From: Plut-88900 sp963668115
Lineage (GTDB): Bacteria; Chloroflexota; Dehalococcoidia; Plut-88900
NCBI GenBank assembly: GCA_963668115.1
Contig: OY764147.1
Location: forward strand, 620,001 to 684,000
Direction: 5' to 3'
Length of the DNA: 64,000 nucleotides
Shown: piece after piece, positions 17,162 through 26,195 of the stretch
Layout: each line of letters opens with the position of its first letter
Position numbering within the stretch: the first letter of the stretch is position 1
Program-made: the position numbers and the translations under genes
The notes under the pieces: generated by a model
What the model saw: only the letters and a program-made list of their open reading frames with translations
Database searches by the model: none
Told to the model about the DNA's origin: nothing

Positions 17162-18316
17162 ATGCGCTTCGCCGCCGTTAGTACCATGATCGACCCCAAG
17201 AAACGCCTCACCCAGGCGCAGCTGCTCGATACCCTGCGCGAACAGGTGGTCATGGCGGAGGACATGGGTTTCGAGGCGTTCTGGCTTGGCGAACACCATT
17301 TCGGACCCCACGGCATGGGCAACATCCCCAACCCCATCCTGGTCGGCGCCGACCTAGCGGCCCGCACCAAGCGCATACGCATAGGCCAGCTTGCCAACAT
17401 CGCCGTCTGGTGGCACCCCCTCAGGCTCGCTGAGGACGTGGCTGTCCTGGATAACCTGACCAAGGGCCGACTGGAGGTCGGGTTTGGACGAGGCATCTGG
17501 CCCTACGAAGGTCCCCAATTCCACCCCCACGCCGACCCCCGAAAATCCGACGAAAACCGCGAACTCTTCGAAGAAGTCATTGAAGTCGTGAAAAAAGCCT
17601 GGACCGAAGAATTCTTCGAACACGGGGGCGCCAACTTCAAGTTCCCCGCCGACGACACCAGCTTTTCCCACCCGAGATTCGCGTCCGATCCCACCTGGCA
17701 GGACGGCGACCGTGTCCTCAAGCTCAACGTCACACCCAAGCCCTATGAAAAACCCCATCCGCCTCTTTGGATGACCGTCTCGACCGACAGGTCGGTGACC
17801 ACGGCGGCCCGCTTGGGCCTAAAGGCATGCTACTGGCAGCCCCCGCCCCTCCGACTGCGGGAGAGATTCAAGCTCTACGCTCAGACCCGGTCGGAGCTTG
17901 AGGGTCGGGAGTTCAGGCTCGGTGAAGACCAGGCTGTGATGAGGCACACCTTCGTAGCCCGTGACCGTGAAGAGGCCCGGCGCATCGCCGGCGAGGGCAT
18001 AATGTTCACCTTCACCTACAACGACCCCTTCCGCGGGTTGCAGGTGTTCATGAACCCCGGCGAAGAGGTCACCCCCGACATGAAGATGGACTGGGACTTC
18101 CTCAGCGGGCGCCACCTGCTGGTCGGGAGTCCCGAGGAGGTCACCGAAAAGATCCACGAGCTCCAGGAGGTCTGCGGGCTGGAATACCTGGTTATCAACT
18201 ACGGCCATGGCTGGCTCCCGAAAGAAGACGCCATAGGCAATTTGGAGAATTTCGCCGCCAAGGTAATGCCCAAATTCAAGGAGACTCCGAAAGCAGTGCC
18301 TGTAGCGGCATCCTGA
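17162..18316 (+). CDS. LLM-class flavin-dependent oxidoreductase (luciferase-like)
   Basis: The 384-residue protein is a bacterial-luciferase-like TIM barrel: EDMGFEAFWLGEHHFGPHG, then RIRIGQLANIAVWWHPLRLAE, DNLTKGRLEVGFGRG and SPEEVTEKIHELQEVCGLEY. The family uses reduced FMN and oxygen to hydroxylate or cleave organic substrates. It is a close paralogue of the protein at 19542-20711, with matching segments such as GHHFGP-type and WMTVSTDRSVTTAA. Alanine racemase lies between them. The substrate is unknown. Confidence 0.92.
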   Translation: MRFAAVSTMIDPKKRLTQAQLLDTLREQVVMAEDMGFEAFWLGEHHFGPHGMGNIPNPILVGADLAARTKRIRIGQLANIAVWWHPLRLAEDVAVLDNLTKGRLEVGFGRGIWPYEGPQFHPHADPRKSDENRELFEEVIEVVKKAWTEEFFEHGGANFKFPADDTSFSHPRFASDPTWQDGDRVLKLNVTPKPYEKPHPPLWMTVSTDRSVTTAARLGLKACYWQPPPLRLRERFKLYAQTRSELEGREFRLGEDQAVMRHTFVARDREEARRIAGEGIMFTFTYNDPFRGLQVFMNPGEEVTPDMKMDWDFLSGRHLLVGSPEEVTEKIHELQEVCGLEYLVINYGHGWLPKEDAIGNLENFAAKVMPKFKETPKAVPVAAS

Positions 18317-18333
18317 AAGACACAGATTCCACA

Positions 18334-19521
18334 ATGACTACGAACGGTACAGCATCAACTTTTCAGAAGACCCGCGCCGAGATTGATCTCGGTGCCCTTG
18401 CGCATAATTTTCACTACCTGAAGAGCCGGGTAACCGAGGGCGTAAAAGTCATCGCAGTCGTGAAGGCCGACGCCTATGGCCACGGCGCAGTGACGGTCGC
18501 AAAGGCCCTGGAAAGCCTGGGCGTCGACGCCCTCGCCGTAGCCCTCATGGATGAGGCCGTAGCCCTCCGCAAGGACGGAATCGATAGCCCCATAATCGTT
18601 TTCGGCGGTGCCTTGCCCGGTGAAGAGGCCGCCGCCATCCACTACGACCTTCTGCCCGCAGTCCACAGCATCGAGGCACTAGGCAGACTTTCTCAATCTG
18701 CTGCCTCCCTGGGTATGGAAGCTCGATACCACCTGAAGGTGGACACTGGAATGGGTAGGGTAGGCATTGACTACCGGCACCTTGGCATGTTCCTTGACCA
18801 CGCCTTGGAACTCCCCGCGGTGAATCTGAAGGGCGTCTTCACCCACCTCTCCTCTGCCGACGAAGACTCCAGCGATTATTCTTCGCTCCAGCTGGAAAGA
18901 TTCCGGTCCGCTCTGACTGAAATGGAAGAGCGAAAAGTAAAAGTTGACATGGTCCATGCCGCCAACAGTGCCGGTGTCCTCTTCCATCCCGAGTCTTGGT
19001 TCGACGCTGTAAGGCCCGGCGTGGCCCTCTACGGCATCAACCCCAGTTCTCTGTCCCAGGACCCGGAGCTCAAGCCGGTCCTCTCCTTCAAGAGCAGTGT
19101 ATCGCTCCTGAAGAACGTGCCTGCTGGCAGCCCTCTCAGCTATGGCAGAACATTCATCACGGAGAGGGACAGCGTAATCGCTAGCGTGCCCGTCGGGTAT
19201 GCTGACGGCCTGAGCTTCCTCCTATCCAACCGGGGATCAGTCATCGTTCGTGACCGGATTGCGCCCATAGTCGGGCGGATTACTATGGACACAACCCTCG
19301 TGGACGTGACCGACATTCCCGACGTAAGCTTCGGAGACGAGGTCATGCTTATAGGCGAAGCGCCTTCAGTGTCCATAACCGCCGAGGACATCGCCGAGAC
19401 TATCGGCACCATCCCTTACGAAGTCCTCTGCAACATCAGCAAGCGTGTCCCGAGGGTCACGGTGGGCTCACCTCTTACCACCGGTCCCACCAAAGAAGAA
19501 GCGGCCACACCGGCGGGATAA
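18334..19521 (+). CDS. alr: Alanine racemase
   Basis: The 395-residue protein has TRAEIDLGALAHNFHYLK and the pyridoxal-phosphate lysine motif VIAVVKADAYGHGAVTVAKA near residue 45. Later motifs are KVDTGMGRVG, RPGVALYG and the tyrosine-bearing PLSYGRTF. Alr converts L- to D-alanine for peptidoglycan; the reaction also serves D-alanine breakdown. It sits 17 bp after one LLM oxidoreductase and 20 bp before another, so it is likely in one transcript with them, an unusual place for a cell-wall gene. Confidence 0.95.
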   Translation: MTTNGTASTFQKTRAEIDLGALAHNFHYLKSRVTEGVKVIAVVKADAYGHGAVTVAKALESLGVDALAVALMDEAVALRKDGIDSPIIVFGGALPGEEAAAIHYDLLPAVHSIEALGRLSQSAASLGMEARYHLKVDTGMGRVGIDYRHLGMFLDHALELPAVNLKGVFTHLSSADEDSSDYSSLQLERFRSALTEMEERKVKVDMVHAANSAGVLFHPESWFDAVRPGVALYGINPSSLSQDPELKPVLSFKSSVSLLKNVPAGSPLSYGRTFITERDSVIASVPVGYADGLSFLLSNRGSVIVRDRIAPIVGRITMDTTLVDVTDIPDVSFGDEVMLIGEAPSVSITAEDIAETIGTIPYEVLCNISKRVPRVTVGSPLTTGPTKEEAATPAG

Positions 19522-19541
19522 CCGAGAAGGGAGAAGGAACC

Positions 19542-20711
19542 ATGAGGTTTGCGGCTTTTACTACCGTGGCTGAGTCCGCAGGCGATGCCACCAACGCAGC
19601 CGACCTGCTGGATAATCTGAGACAGGAGACCCTTCTCGCCGAGGAACTCGGTTTCGAGACCATGTGGCTTGGCGAGCACCACTTCGGGCCGTACCAGGCA
19701 GGAGACATTCCCAACCCAATCCTCCTTGGCGCCGACCTCGCCGCCCGCACCTCCCGCATCCGCATAGGGCAGATGGCCAACATCGCCCCCTGGTGGCACC
19801 CCATCCGACTCGCTGAGGACGTGGCAATTCTCGATAACCTGACACGAGGAAGGATCGAAGTCGGTTTTGGCAGAGGCATCTGGCCTTACGAAGGGCCCCA
19901 GTTCCACCCTAACGCCGACCCCCGAAAAGACAAAGAAAACCGTACCCTCTTCCGCGAGATTATCGAGGTCGCACGGGAAGTTTGGACCAACGAGTTTTTC
20001 TCCTACAAGGGTGAGAACTTCACCTTCCCCGCCGAAGGCACCCGCTTCTCTCATCCTCTGTACCCTCCCGACCCCAAGTGGCTCGAAGGCGACCGTGTCA
20101 CCAGGCTCCGCGTCACCCCCCGCCCATACCAGCAACCGCACCCACCTCTCTGGATGACCGTATCAACCGACCGTTCCGTGACGACCGCGGCGGAGCTTGG
20201 GTTGAAAGCCTGTTATTGGCAGCCCCCGGCCTTGAGGCTTAAGCAACGGATGGAGCGGTACGCAGAGGTGAGGTCGCATAGGGATGGTCGACCCTTCACC
20301 CTCGGGGAGGACCAAGCGGTAATGCGCACTACCTACGTCTCCACATCCATGGAGCAGGCCCGACGCGAAGGCGAAGCAGGCGTGATGTCGGGATTCATCT
20401 ACAATGACCCGTTTCGCGGCCGTGAAGTATTCGCTGATCCCGGCGAAGAGCTCGACCCCGGCACAAAGATGGACTGGGACTTCCTGGAGCCCCGGGCGTT
20501 GCTGGTCGGGTCTCCGGACAACGTCATAGAAAAAATCCACGAAATGCAGGAGGTCTGTAACCTGGACTACCTGATAGTGGCCTATTCTCACTCTGGCATC
20601 CCTTTGGACAAGACGCTGAAGAACATGGAGACCTTTGCAACCAAAGTTATGCCCTGGTTCGCTAGGAAGGATGCTCAGAAGGAAGCCCGAGCCCCCGTGG
20701 TCGCGTCCTAG
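19542..20711 (+). CDS. LLM-class flavin-dependent oxidoreductase (luciferase-like)
   Basis: The 389-residue protein is a close paralogue of the one at 17162: EELGFETMWLGEHHFGPYQ, RIRIGQMANIAPWWHPIRL, DNLTRGRIEVGFGRG, WMTVSTDRSVTTAAELGLK. AGAAGGAACC precedes the ATG. The shared length and motif order point to duplication of an FMN-dependent monooxygenase, with alanine racemase left between the copies. Its partner flavin reductase is not in the window. Confidence 0.92.
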   Translation: MRFAAFTTVAESAGDATNAADLLDNLRQETLLAEELGFETMWLGEHHFGPYQAGDIPNPILLGADLAARTSRIRIGQMANIAPWWHPIRLAEDVAILDNLTRGRIEVGFGRGIWPYEGPQFHPNADPRKDKENRTLFREIIEVAREVWTNEFFSYKGENFTFPAEGTRFSHPLYPPDPKWLEGDRVTRLRVTPRPYQQPHPPLWMTVSTDRSVTTAAELGLKACYWQPPALRLKQRMERYAEVRSHRDGRPFTLGEDQAVMRTTYVSTSMEQARREGEAGVMSGFIYNDPFRGREVFADPGEELDPGTKMDWDFLEPRALLVGSPDNVIEKIHEMQEVCNLDYLIVAYSHSGIPLDKTLKNMETFATKVMPWFARKDAQKEARAPVVAS

Positions 20712-20740
20712 AAGCCCCCACCATTGTTCCGGGAGTTGAC

Positions 20741-21592
20741 ATGACTTCTCACCGACAACTCATCGACTGGCACACCCACGTCTGGAAGCCCGACCACATG
20801 ACGGCTCAAGCCCACGCCGACATGCAAAATCACGGCGTGGTTGTAAGTGGCGCGGCTGCTCCTGAAGACCATAAGAGAGAGGTCGCCGATGGCGGCGCGG
20901 ACAAGTTTGCAGTCATCAATGCGCCGGTACGGTCTTACAAGAAGGTCCCCAACGACTTCATAGCCGACTACGTGGCCCAGTATCCCGGAAGGGCAGTCGG
21001 CTTTGCATCCGTTGACCCCAACGACCCTACGTCGGCGGAAGACTTCGAGCGAAGCGTGACCGACCTGGGGCTGCAGGGTCTGAAGCTATCACCCGTGTAT
21101 CAGGCCTTCGACCCCTGGTGCCCTCGGGCGTGGGAGCTGTACCACCTCGCCAACAAATACGACGTGCCTGTGATGTTCCACATGGGCGGCATGTACGACC
21201 CCAACGGCACGCTGGAATGGGGCCACGTTTTTCGGCTCGACAAGGTGGGCAGGACATTCCCGGACTTGCGGATCATAGTCGCCCACTTCGGCCAGCCGAA
21301 CATGCAGGAAACTGCACTGTTGATGAGGAAGAACAAGAACGTTTTCACAGACCTCTCGGCCAGGTTCCGGCGCAAGTGGCAGCTTTACAACGGGCTGTTG
21401 GTTGCAATGGAGTACAAGGTGACCGACCGCATCCTTTTCGGCTCCGACTTTCCCGTGATGACCACCATGGAAGCCGCCGAGGCCTTCAAGAACATAAACG
21501 ACTGGGGCGAAGGCATCAATCTCCCCAAGATCCCCCCCGACCTCATCGACGAGATCATCTACAACCGCCCCTTCGACCTGCTGCGCTTCTAA
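20741..21592 (+). CDS. Amidohydrolase, PF04909-type (metal-dependent TIM barrel)
   Basis: The 283-residue protein starts with a metal motif LIDWHTHVWKPDHM and ends with GSDFPVMTTMEAAEAF, the family's HxH and late Asp ligands; a central His is in MFHMGG and IIVAHFGQPNMQ. Members are decarboxylases (ACMS decarboxylase type) or hydrolases. AGT TGACATG-like sequence leads the ATG. It follows an LLM oxidoreductase and precedes an M24-type protein, suggesting a small catabolic operon of an unknown compound. Confidence 0.87.
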   Translation: MTSHRQLIDWHTHVWKPDHMTAQAHADMQNHGVVVSGAAAPEDHKREVADGGADKFAVINAPVRSYKKVPNDFIADYVAQYPGRAVGFASVDPNDPTSAEDFERSVTDLGLQGLKLSPVYQAFDPWCPRAWELYHLANKYDVPVMFHMGGMYDPNGTLEWGHVFRLDKVGRTFPDLRIIVAHFGQPNMQETALLMRKNKNVFTDLSARFRRKWQLYNGLLVAMEYKVTDRILFGSDFPVMTTMEAAEAFKNINDWGEGINLPKIPPDLIDEIIYNRPFDLLRF

Positions 21593-21603
21593 AGGAGTCT
21601 TTG

Positions 21604-22773
21604 ATGGCCGACAACAACCTCGAACCCAAGGACTGGGCCTTTTCGGAAGAAGAATTCCGAGGCCGCGTGGCCCGAGCCAAAGAGGCCCTCAAACAGGCCG
21701 GTATCGACTGTGCCGTCTGCGTCGGCCCGGAACTGCTTTACTACTACGCGGGCTACGATGCCCACACCTTCTTCCAGTTCCAGGCCCTTGTCTTCGGCCC
21801 GGATGATGACGAGCCTACTCTGGTAATGCGAGACGTCGACCTAGGTCGGGCTGAAGTAACCTCCTGGGTCTCGGATGTCAGGCTATACCGGCACGGGGCG
21901 GATGATCCGGTCGAAATGGCGGCCAATGCCGTCAAGGAGCGGCTGGGTCGTGGCTCAAGGGTCGGTGCAGATTTGAAGGCCTATGCCTTCACCGGACTCC
22001 ACGCTATCCGTCTTAAGGAGGCCCTTACCCCGGCAACCCTGGAAGACTTCACCAAGGGCCTGGATGGTGTCCGCCTGTCCAAGTCAGATGCGGAGATGGT
22101 CTACGTCCGCAAGGCGGCAGAAATCGCAACCGTAGGCTTGGACCGGGCCAAGGCCATCGCCCGACCCGGCATCACCGAGATCGCCCTCGCCGGCGAGATT
22201 GAGACCGCCATGCGCCACGCCGGCACCGAGTACCCGGGCATGCCTACATGGATTCACTCCGGGTCCAGACGCATAGGCCACAAGACTCCCGACCACCGGG
22301 TACTGCAAAGCGGCGACCTCATTTCGATGGAGTTCGCCGGTGTTCACCGCCGATACCACGCCGCCACCATGCAGACCTTCGCCGTGGGAGAACCGAGTCA
22401 GGACGCCCGGGACGCCTACAACATAGCGTTACGTGCCATAAGGGCCGGATGCAAGAACATCGAGATAGGCAGAAAGGTGGCGGACGCCGAGCAGGCCGTG
22501 GTGGATTCCTTGGTCTCGGACGGCTTCGACCCTTCGGTGCGTGCGAGGTTCGGCTACGGCGTCGGGATCGCCTACCCGCTCACCTGGCTGGAAAGCCTGG
22601 ACATAACATTGGAATCAGACCAGGTCTTCGAACGCAACATGACCTTCGTGCTGCACACTAGCTCCATCGACCCGGACAAACGCCAGCACATCCTGGTTGG
22701 CGGCGCTTACGCCGTCACGGACAGTGGTCTGGAGGCCATGAGCGGGGGAGACTTCGAGCTCCAGGTCGTCTAG
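21604..22773 (+). CDS. M24-family (creatinase/aminopeptidase fold) protein with a degenerate metal site
   Basis: The start ATG at 21604 (MADNNLEPKDWAFSEEEFRG) follows AAAGGAG, giving 389 residues; the longer frame is an artefact running through the previous gene. The N-terminal domain is creatinase-like and the C-terminal pita-bread fold begins at about residue 165. The usual metal ligands are not kept: LISMEFAGVHRRYHAATMQT stands where DFGAxxxGYxSDITRT is expected, GYGVGIAYPL where H is expected, and MTFVLHTSS where E is expected. It may be a metal-free enzyme like creatinase or a pseudoenzyme. It is 11 bp from the amidohydrolase stop. Confidence 0.8.
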   Translation: MADNNLEPKDWAFSEEEFRGRVARAKEALKQAGIDCAVCVGPELLYYYAGYDAHTFFQFQALVFGPDDDEPTLVMRDVDLGRAEVTSWVSDVRLYRHGADDPVEMAANAVKERLGRGSRVGADLKAYAFTGLHAIRLKEALTPATLEDFTKGLDGVRLSKSDAEMVYVRKAAEIATVGLDRAKAIARPGITEIALAGEIETAMRHAGTEYPGMPTWIHSGSRRIGHKTPDHRVLQSGDLISMEFAGVHRRYHAATMQTFAVGEPSQDARDAYNIALRAIRAGCKNIEIGRKVADAEQAVVDSLVSDGFDPSVRARFGYGVGIAYPLTWLESLDITLESDQVFERNMTFVLHTSSIDPDKRQHILVGGAYAVTDSGLEAMSGGDFELQVV

Positions 22774-22776
22774 GCC

Positions 22777-23160
22777 TTAGTTGCCTGCCCAGCGTTCGAT
22801 CCCCGTGGCATCGCTAACCGTCTGCATGATCGACTCCACCTTGGCATGGTCTGCCGTGGTGTCGGTCAACCGGTAGACGATCAGGGGTCTGTTGGGGATA
22901 CGGCATTCCAGCTCGACGCACTGGTCGGCCTGCTGGCCGTACCTTCCCAGCCGCAGGGAAAGCTGCTCGAACGGGTGGCTCTTCTTGGAACCCATAATGA
23001 ACCATTTCTTGTCGGAGATGGTCACCATCTGGCGGTTCCGGTCGAAGACGTATTCGCGCCGCGAAAAAATGCCGTGAGGTGGAGTGACGGTGAGCATGTC
23101 GCCACTGCCGGAAATTGTGCCAATGGACTCCACCATGTTTACGGAAGAGGAATCTGCCAT
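22777..23160 (-). CDS. Conserved-looking protein of unknown function (127 aa)
   Basis: The 127-residue protein is soluble and rich in beta-type sequence (VESIGTISGSGDMLTV, SRREYVFDRNRQMVTISDKKW). No signal peptide, membrane helix or catalytic motif is recognised. It converges on the M24 gene with a 3-bp gap and is divergent from the YbaK-like gene, with the promoter region of both in 23161-23293. Codon use resembles the neighbours, so it is likely real. Function unknown. Confidence 0.65.
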   Translation of the reverse strand: MADSSSVNMVESIGTISGSGDMLTVTPPHGIFSRREYVFDRNRQMVTISDKKWFIMGSKKSHPFEQLSLRLGRYGQQADQCVELECRIPNRPLIVYRLTDTTADHAKVESIMQTVSDATGIERWAGN

Positions 23161-23293
23161 GACGGCCTCCTTCTGGGTGAAGAAGCTGACGCTTCGTTTG
23201 AAACCGATTCTAAAGGCAAGCGAGGATTGAGGGCAAGGGTGGAGTAGAATAACCCTTGGAGGATACTTTTTGAGCTTCGCGGCAAAGCGTTAG

Positions 23294-23773
23294 ATGAACA
23301 ACTCAGAGCTTTCGGGCATCGAAAGGGTCGAGGCAGCGCTGGCTGAGTTGGACCACGGCTACAAGCCCGTTGTCCTGCCCAAGTCCGCCGGTACCTCCGC
23401 CCAGGCCGCCGACGCCCTCGGCTGCGACGTAGCCCAGATCGCCAAATCCCTAGTCTTTCGGGGCAGCGAGTCGGGACGCGCGATCCTGGTTGTTGCCAGC
23501 GGCGTCAACCGTGTAGATGAAAAGCGCTTGGGCCGCACCGTCGGTGAAAAGGTTCGCAAACCCGACGCCGACTTCGTAAGGCAAGTCACCGGCTTCTCCA
23601 TAGGCGGTGTGCCGCCGGTAGGCCTTGCCCAACCCCTCGAGACCATCATCGACGAAGACCTGCTTCAATACGATGTTGTCTGGGCCGCCGCAGGCAACCC
23701 CAAGGCGGTCTTCTCCCTTGACCCGAGCGACCTGGCATCCATGACCGGGGGCCGGGTGATGAGAGTCAAGTAA
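23294..23773 (+). CDS. YbaK/EbsC-family aminoacyl-tRNA deacylase (Cys-tRNA(Pro)-type)
   Basis: The 159-residue protein has the YbaK fold wording: RVEAALAELDHGYKPVVLPK, TSAQAADALGCDVAQIAKSL and the late PVGLAQPLETIIDEDLLQ. These proteins hydrolyse mischarged aminoacyl-tRNAs, and the lysine in the IAKSLVFR segment is the usual conserved one. It is followed at 17 bp by the asparaginase-like gene. Whether it edits Cys-tRNA(Pro) or another tRNA cannot be told. Confidence 0.88.
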   Translation: MNNSELSGIERVEAALAELDHGYKPVVLPKSAGTSAQAADALGCDVAQIAKSLVFRGSESGRAILVVASGVNRVDEKRLGRTVGEKVRKPDADFVRQVTGFSIGGVPPVGLAQPLETIIDEDLLQYDVVWAAAGNPKAVFSLDPSDLASMTGGRVMRVK

Positions 23774-23789
23774 TGAGGCTGGTGACTCC

Positions 23790-24770
23790 GTGAAAAAGCT
23801 GAAGCTTATAGCGACTGGCGGCACAATCGCTTACAAGTATGACGAGTCGGTAGGCGCCTCCGTGCCCGCTGTCACCGGCGCCGGGCTGATCGAGGCTGTA
23901 CCACAACTTGCTGGCCTGGCCGAAATCGATGTACTCCAACTATCCAACGTCGCCAGTCCGGTGCTTACCCCGGCTGACTTCCTCCACTATGCCAGGGAAT
24001 GCGCCCGTATCGCTCAGGCAGGCGAGGCCGACGGCATAGTCCTTACTATGGGCACCGCCACCCTCGCAGAATGTGCCTATATGCTCCACCTGCTCCTCGA
24101 CCAGGAAATTCTGGTGGTCGTCACGGGCGCCATGCGCGTCCACTCCCACCCCAGCCCCGACGGCCCAGGCAACCTCCTCGATTCCGGGATAGCGGCGATC
24201 TCTGACCAAACCCAGGGGTGGGGTGTCCTCGTCTGCGCCAACGGCGAGCTCCACGATCCCCGGGAGGCCGTCAAGAGCAACTCCATAGACCTTGCAGCAT
24301 TCAGCTCTCCCGGGTTTGGCCCCGTGGGCTTTGTGCGGAACGGTCGGGCGCAGATGTTCCGACGCCCGACCATCAGGGATCACATCCCGGTCGATGATAT
24401 TCGCGCCAGGGTGTCCATAGTGCAGGCGGTGGAGGGTGATGACGGTAAGCTGGTGGACGCCGCCGCAGATTTCTCCGACGGTATAGTACTGGTCGGCTTC
24501 GCCCCCGGATGCGTCCCCCCGACCATGATGCCCGCCATAGAGCGCGCGGCAGCCAAAGGCATTGCCATGGTGCTCGTGACCCGTTCCTACGGCGGCTCCC
24601 TTGGCGTCGGGGTGTATGAGAGGAGCGATGGGGGAATCGAGCACCTGATGGACCTCGGCGTTCTGCTAGGAGGAAGCCTCCGCGCAGCCAAGGCCCAGAT
24701 AAAGCTGATGCTGGCCCTGAGTCAAACAAGAGACCCGAAACGTCTTGCCGAGTTGTTCCCAAACATCTAG
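23790..24770 (+). CDS. Asparaginase-family protein with altered active site
   Basis: A GTG start (MKKLKLIATGGTIAYKYDE) gives 326 residues, the usual asparaginase length. The first nucleophile motif IATGGTIA is present, but the second, normally HGTDT, reads TMGTATLAECAYML, with Met and Ala where His and the catalytic Asp stand. The downstream VVTGAMRVHSHPSPDGPGN segment is normal. Either another residue acts, the substrate is different, or hydrolysis is lost. It is in a row with the dihydropyrimidinase (24 bp on), so amide or ureide nitrogen scavenging is the likely setting. Confidence 0.8.
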   Translation: MKKLKLIATGGTIAYKYDESVGASVPAVTGAGLIEAVPQLAGLAEIDVLQLSNVASPVLTPADFLHYARECARIAQAGEADGIVLTMGTATLAECAYMLHLLLDQEILVVVTGAMRVHSHPSPDGPGNLLDSGIAAISDQTQGWGVLVCANGELHDPREAVKSNSIDLAAFSSPGFGPVGFVRNGRAQMFRRPTIRDHIPVDDIRARVSIVQAVEGDDGKLVDAAADFSDGIVLVGFAPGCVPPTMMPAIERAAAKGIAMVLVTRSYGGSLGVGVYERSDGGIEHLMDLGVLLGGSLRAAKAQIKLMLALSQTRDPKRLAELFPNI

Positions 24771-24794
24771 ACCCCGAACCCGAGGAGGCCGTAA

Positions 24795-26195
24795 ATGAGC
24801 ATGGACTTGGTAATCAGAAACGGCAACATCGTCACCGCCGATGCGAACTACACTGCCGACATCGGTGTGAGGGGTGGCGTCATAGCCCAGGTTGGCGGTG
24901 TGATGAATGGCGCCCGGGAGATCAACGCCTCAGGCAAGCTCGTCACACCCGGAGGCGTGGACGTCCACGTCCACTTCGAACCCGACGAAGAGCTCGGCCC
25001 CGACTGGCGAGGCATGGTCGACGGCTACTACGAGGGCTCCGCAGGCGCCGCCATCGGTGGCATTACCACCTTCGGAAACATGGTTGCTCCCTTAGGTGAC
25101 GAGGGTGAGGGGAACGGGGAGGAAGGGTTGCTGGAGATGCTCAACCGGTCGGAGGCCAGCGCCCTTGCCAACTCTGTGCTGGACTTCACCCTTCACCCGA
25201 TAATCTACCACCCCACCCCCGAGATCATCGCCGAAATCCCCAGGCTCGCCGAAAATGGCTACTTCAGCATCAAGATTTTCACCCTCTTCCAGTTCGACAG
25301 GCGGGTCAAGGACTTCATCAAGGCCATCGACGCCGCTCACCAGAACGGAATGATCACCATGATGCACTGCGAGGACCAGCCCATAAACGGATACCTGGCC
25401 CGACGCCTCATCGGCGAAGGAAAGTCCGGCATCAAGTACTACAACAACAGCCGCCCCGACTACGCCGAGGCCATAGCCACCGCCAGGGCGGTTGCCATCG
25501 GACGGGCTACGGGCGCCACCATCTACGTTGTTCACCTGTCGTCGAAAGCGGCGCTGGACGTAACCCGACGCAACCCGGCTGAGGGACAGCGTGTCTACGT
25601 CGAGACCCGCCCCATCTACCTCCACCTCGACGAGCGCAGCTACGACGAACCCAACGCCGAGAAATATACCGGCTGGCCGCCCCTTCGAGACCCGGCCGAC
25701 GTGGAAGCCCTGTGGCACGGGATTAACGCCGGGGACATACAGACGGTCTGTAGTGACCACGCACCCTGGAAGTGGGACCAGAAGCTGAATCCCAACCTTG
25801 ACGTCAGCAACTTCCTCCCCGGCATGGCAAACCTGGAGACCATGCTCCCCATGCTCTACGACGAAGGTGTAAGGACCGGCCGGATAACCGCAAACAAGTG
25901 GGTCGATCTCGTCGCCACCACCCCCGCCCGACTGTTCGGGATGTTCCCGCAGAAAGGGACCGTAGCTGTAGGCTCAGATGCCGACATTGCCGTCTGGGAC
26001 CCCGACCGCACCCGCACTATCCGCGGCGAGGAAATGGCCTCCAACGCAGGCTTCGACATCTACGAAGGCCGTGAGATCAAGGGCTGGCCCGAATACACCA
26101 TCTCCCGCGGCGAGATCATAGTCGAAAACGGCGAGTTGGTCGGAGCAAGGGGCAGGGGACAAAGGGTAATGCGCAGGCCACACCAGCCGCTATGA
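24795..26195 (+). CDS. Dihydropyrimidinase/hydantoinase
   Basis: The 466-residue protein carries the binuclear zinc site: TPGGVDVHVHFE, the carboxylated lysine in YFSIKIFTLF, TMMHCEDQ, IYVVHLSS and VCSDHAPW. C-terminal LFGMFPQKGTVAVGSDADI is typical of the urease-type barrel's beta sandwich. It opens cyclic amides (dihydropyrimidines, hydantoins) to N-carbamoyl amino acids. GAGGAGGC is 9 bp upstream of the ATG. It ends in convergent overlap (6 bp) with the next gene. Confidence 0.93.
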   Translation: MSMDLVIRNGNIVTADANYTADIGVRGGVIAQVGGVMNGAREINASGKLVTPGGVDVHVHFEPDEELGPDWRGMVDGYYEGSAGAAIGGITTFGNMVAPLGDEGEGNGEEGLLEMLNRSEASALANSVLDFTLHPIIYHPTPEIIAEIPRLAENGYFSIKIFTLFQFDRRVKDFIKAIDAAHQNGMITMMHCEDQPINGYLARRLIGEGKSGIKYYNNSRPDYAEAIATARAVAIGRATGATIYVVHLSSKAALDVTRRNPAEGQRVYVETRPIYLHLDERSYDEPNAEKYTGWPPLRDPADVEALWHGINAGDIQTVCSDHAPWKWDQKLNPNLDVSNFLPGMANLETMLPMLYDEGVRTGRITANKWVDLVATTPARLFGMFPQKGTVAVGSDADIAVWDPDRTRTIRGEEMASNAGFDIYEGREIKGWPEYTISRGEIIVENGELVGARGRGQRVMRRPHQPL

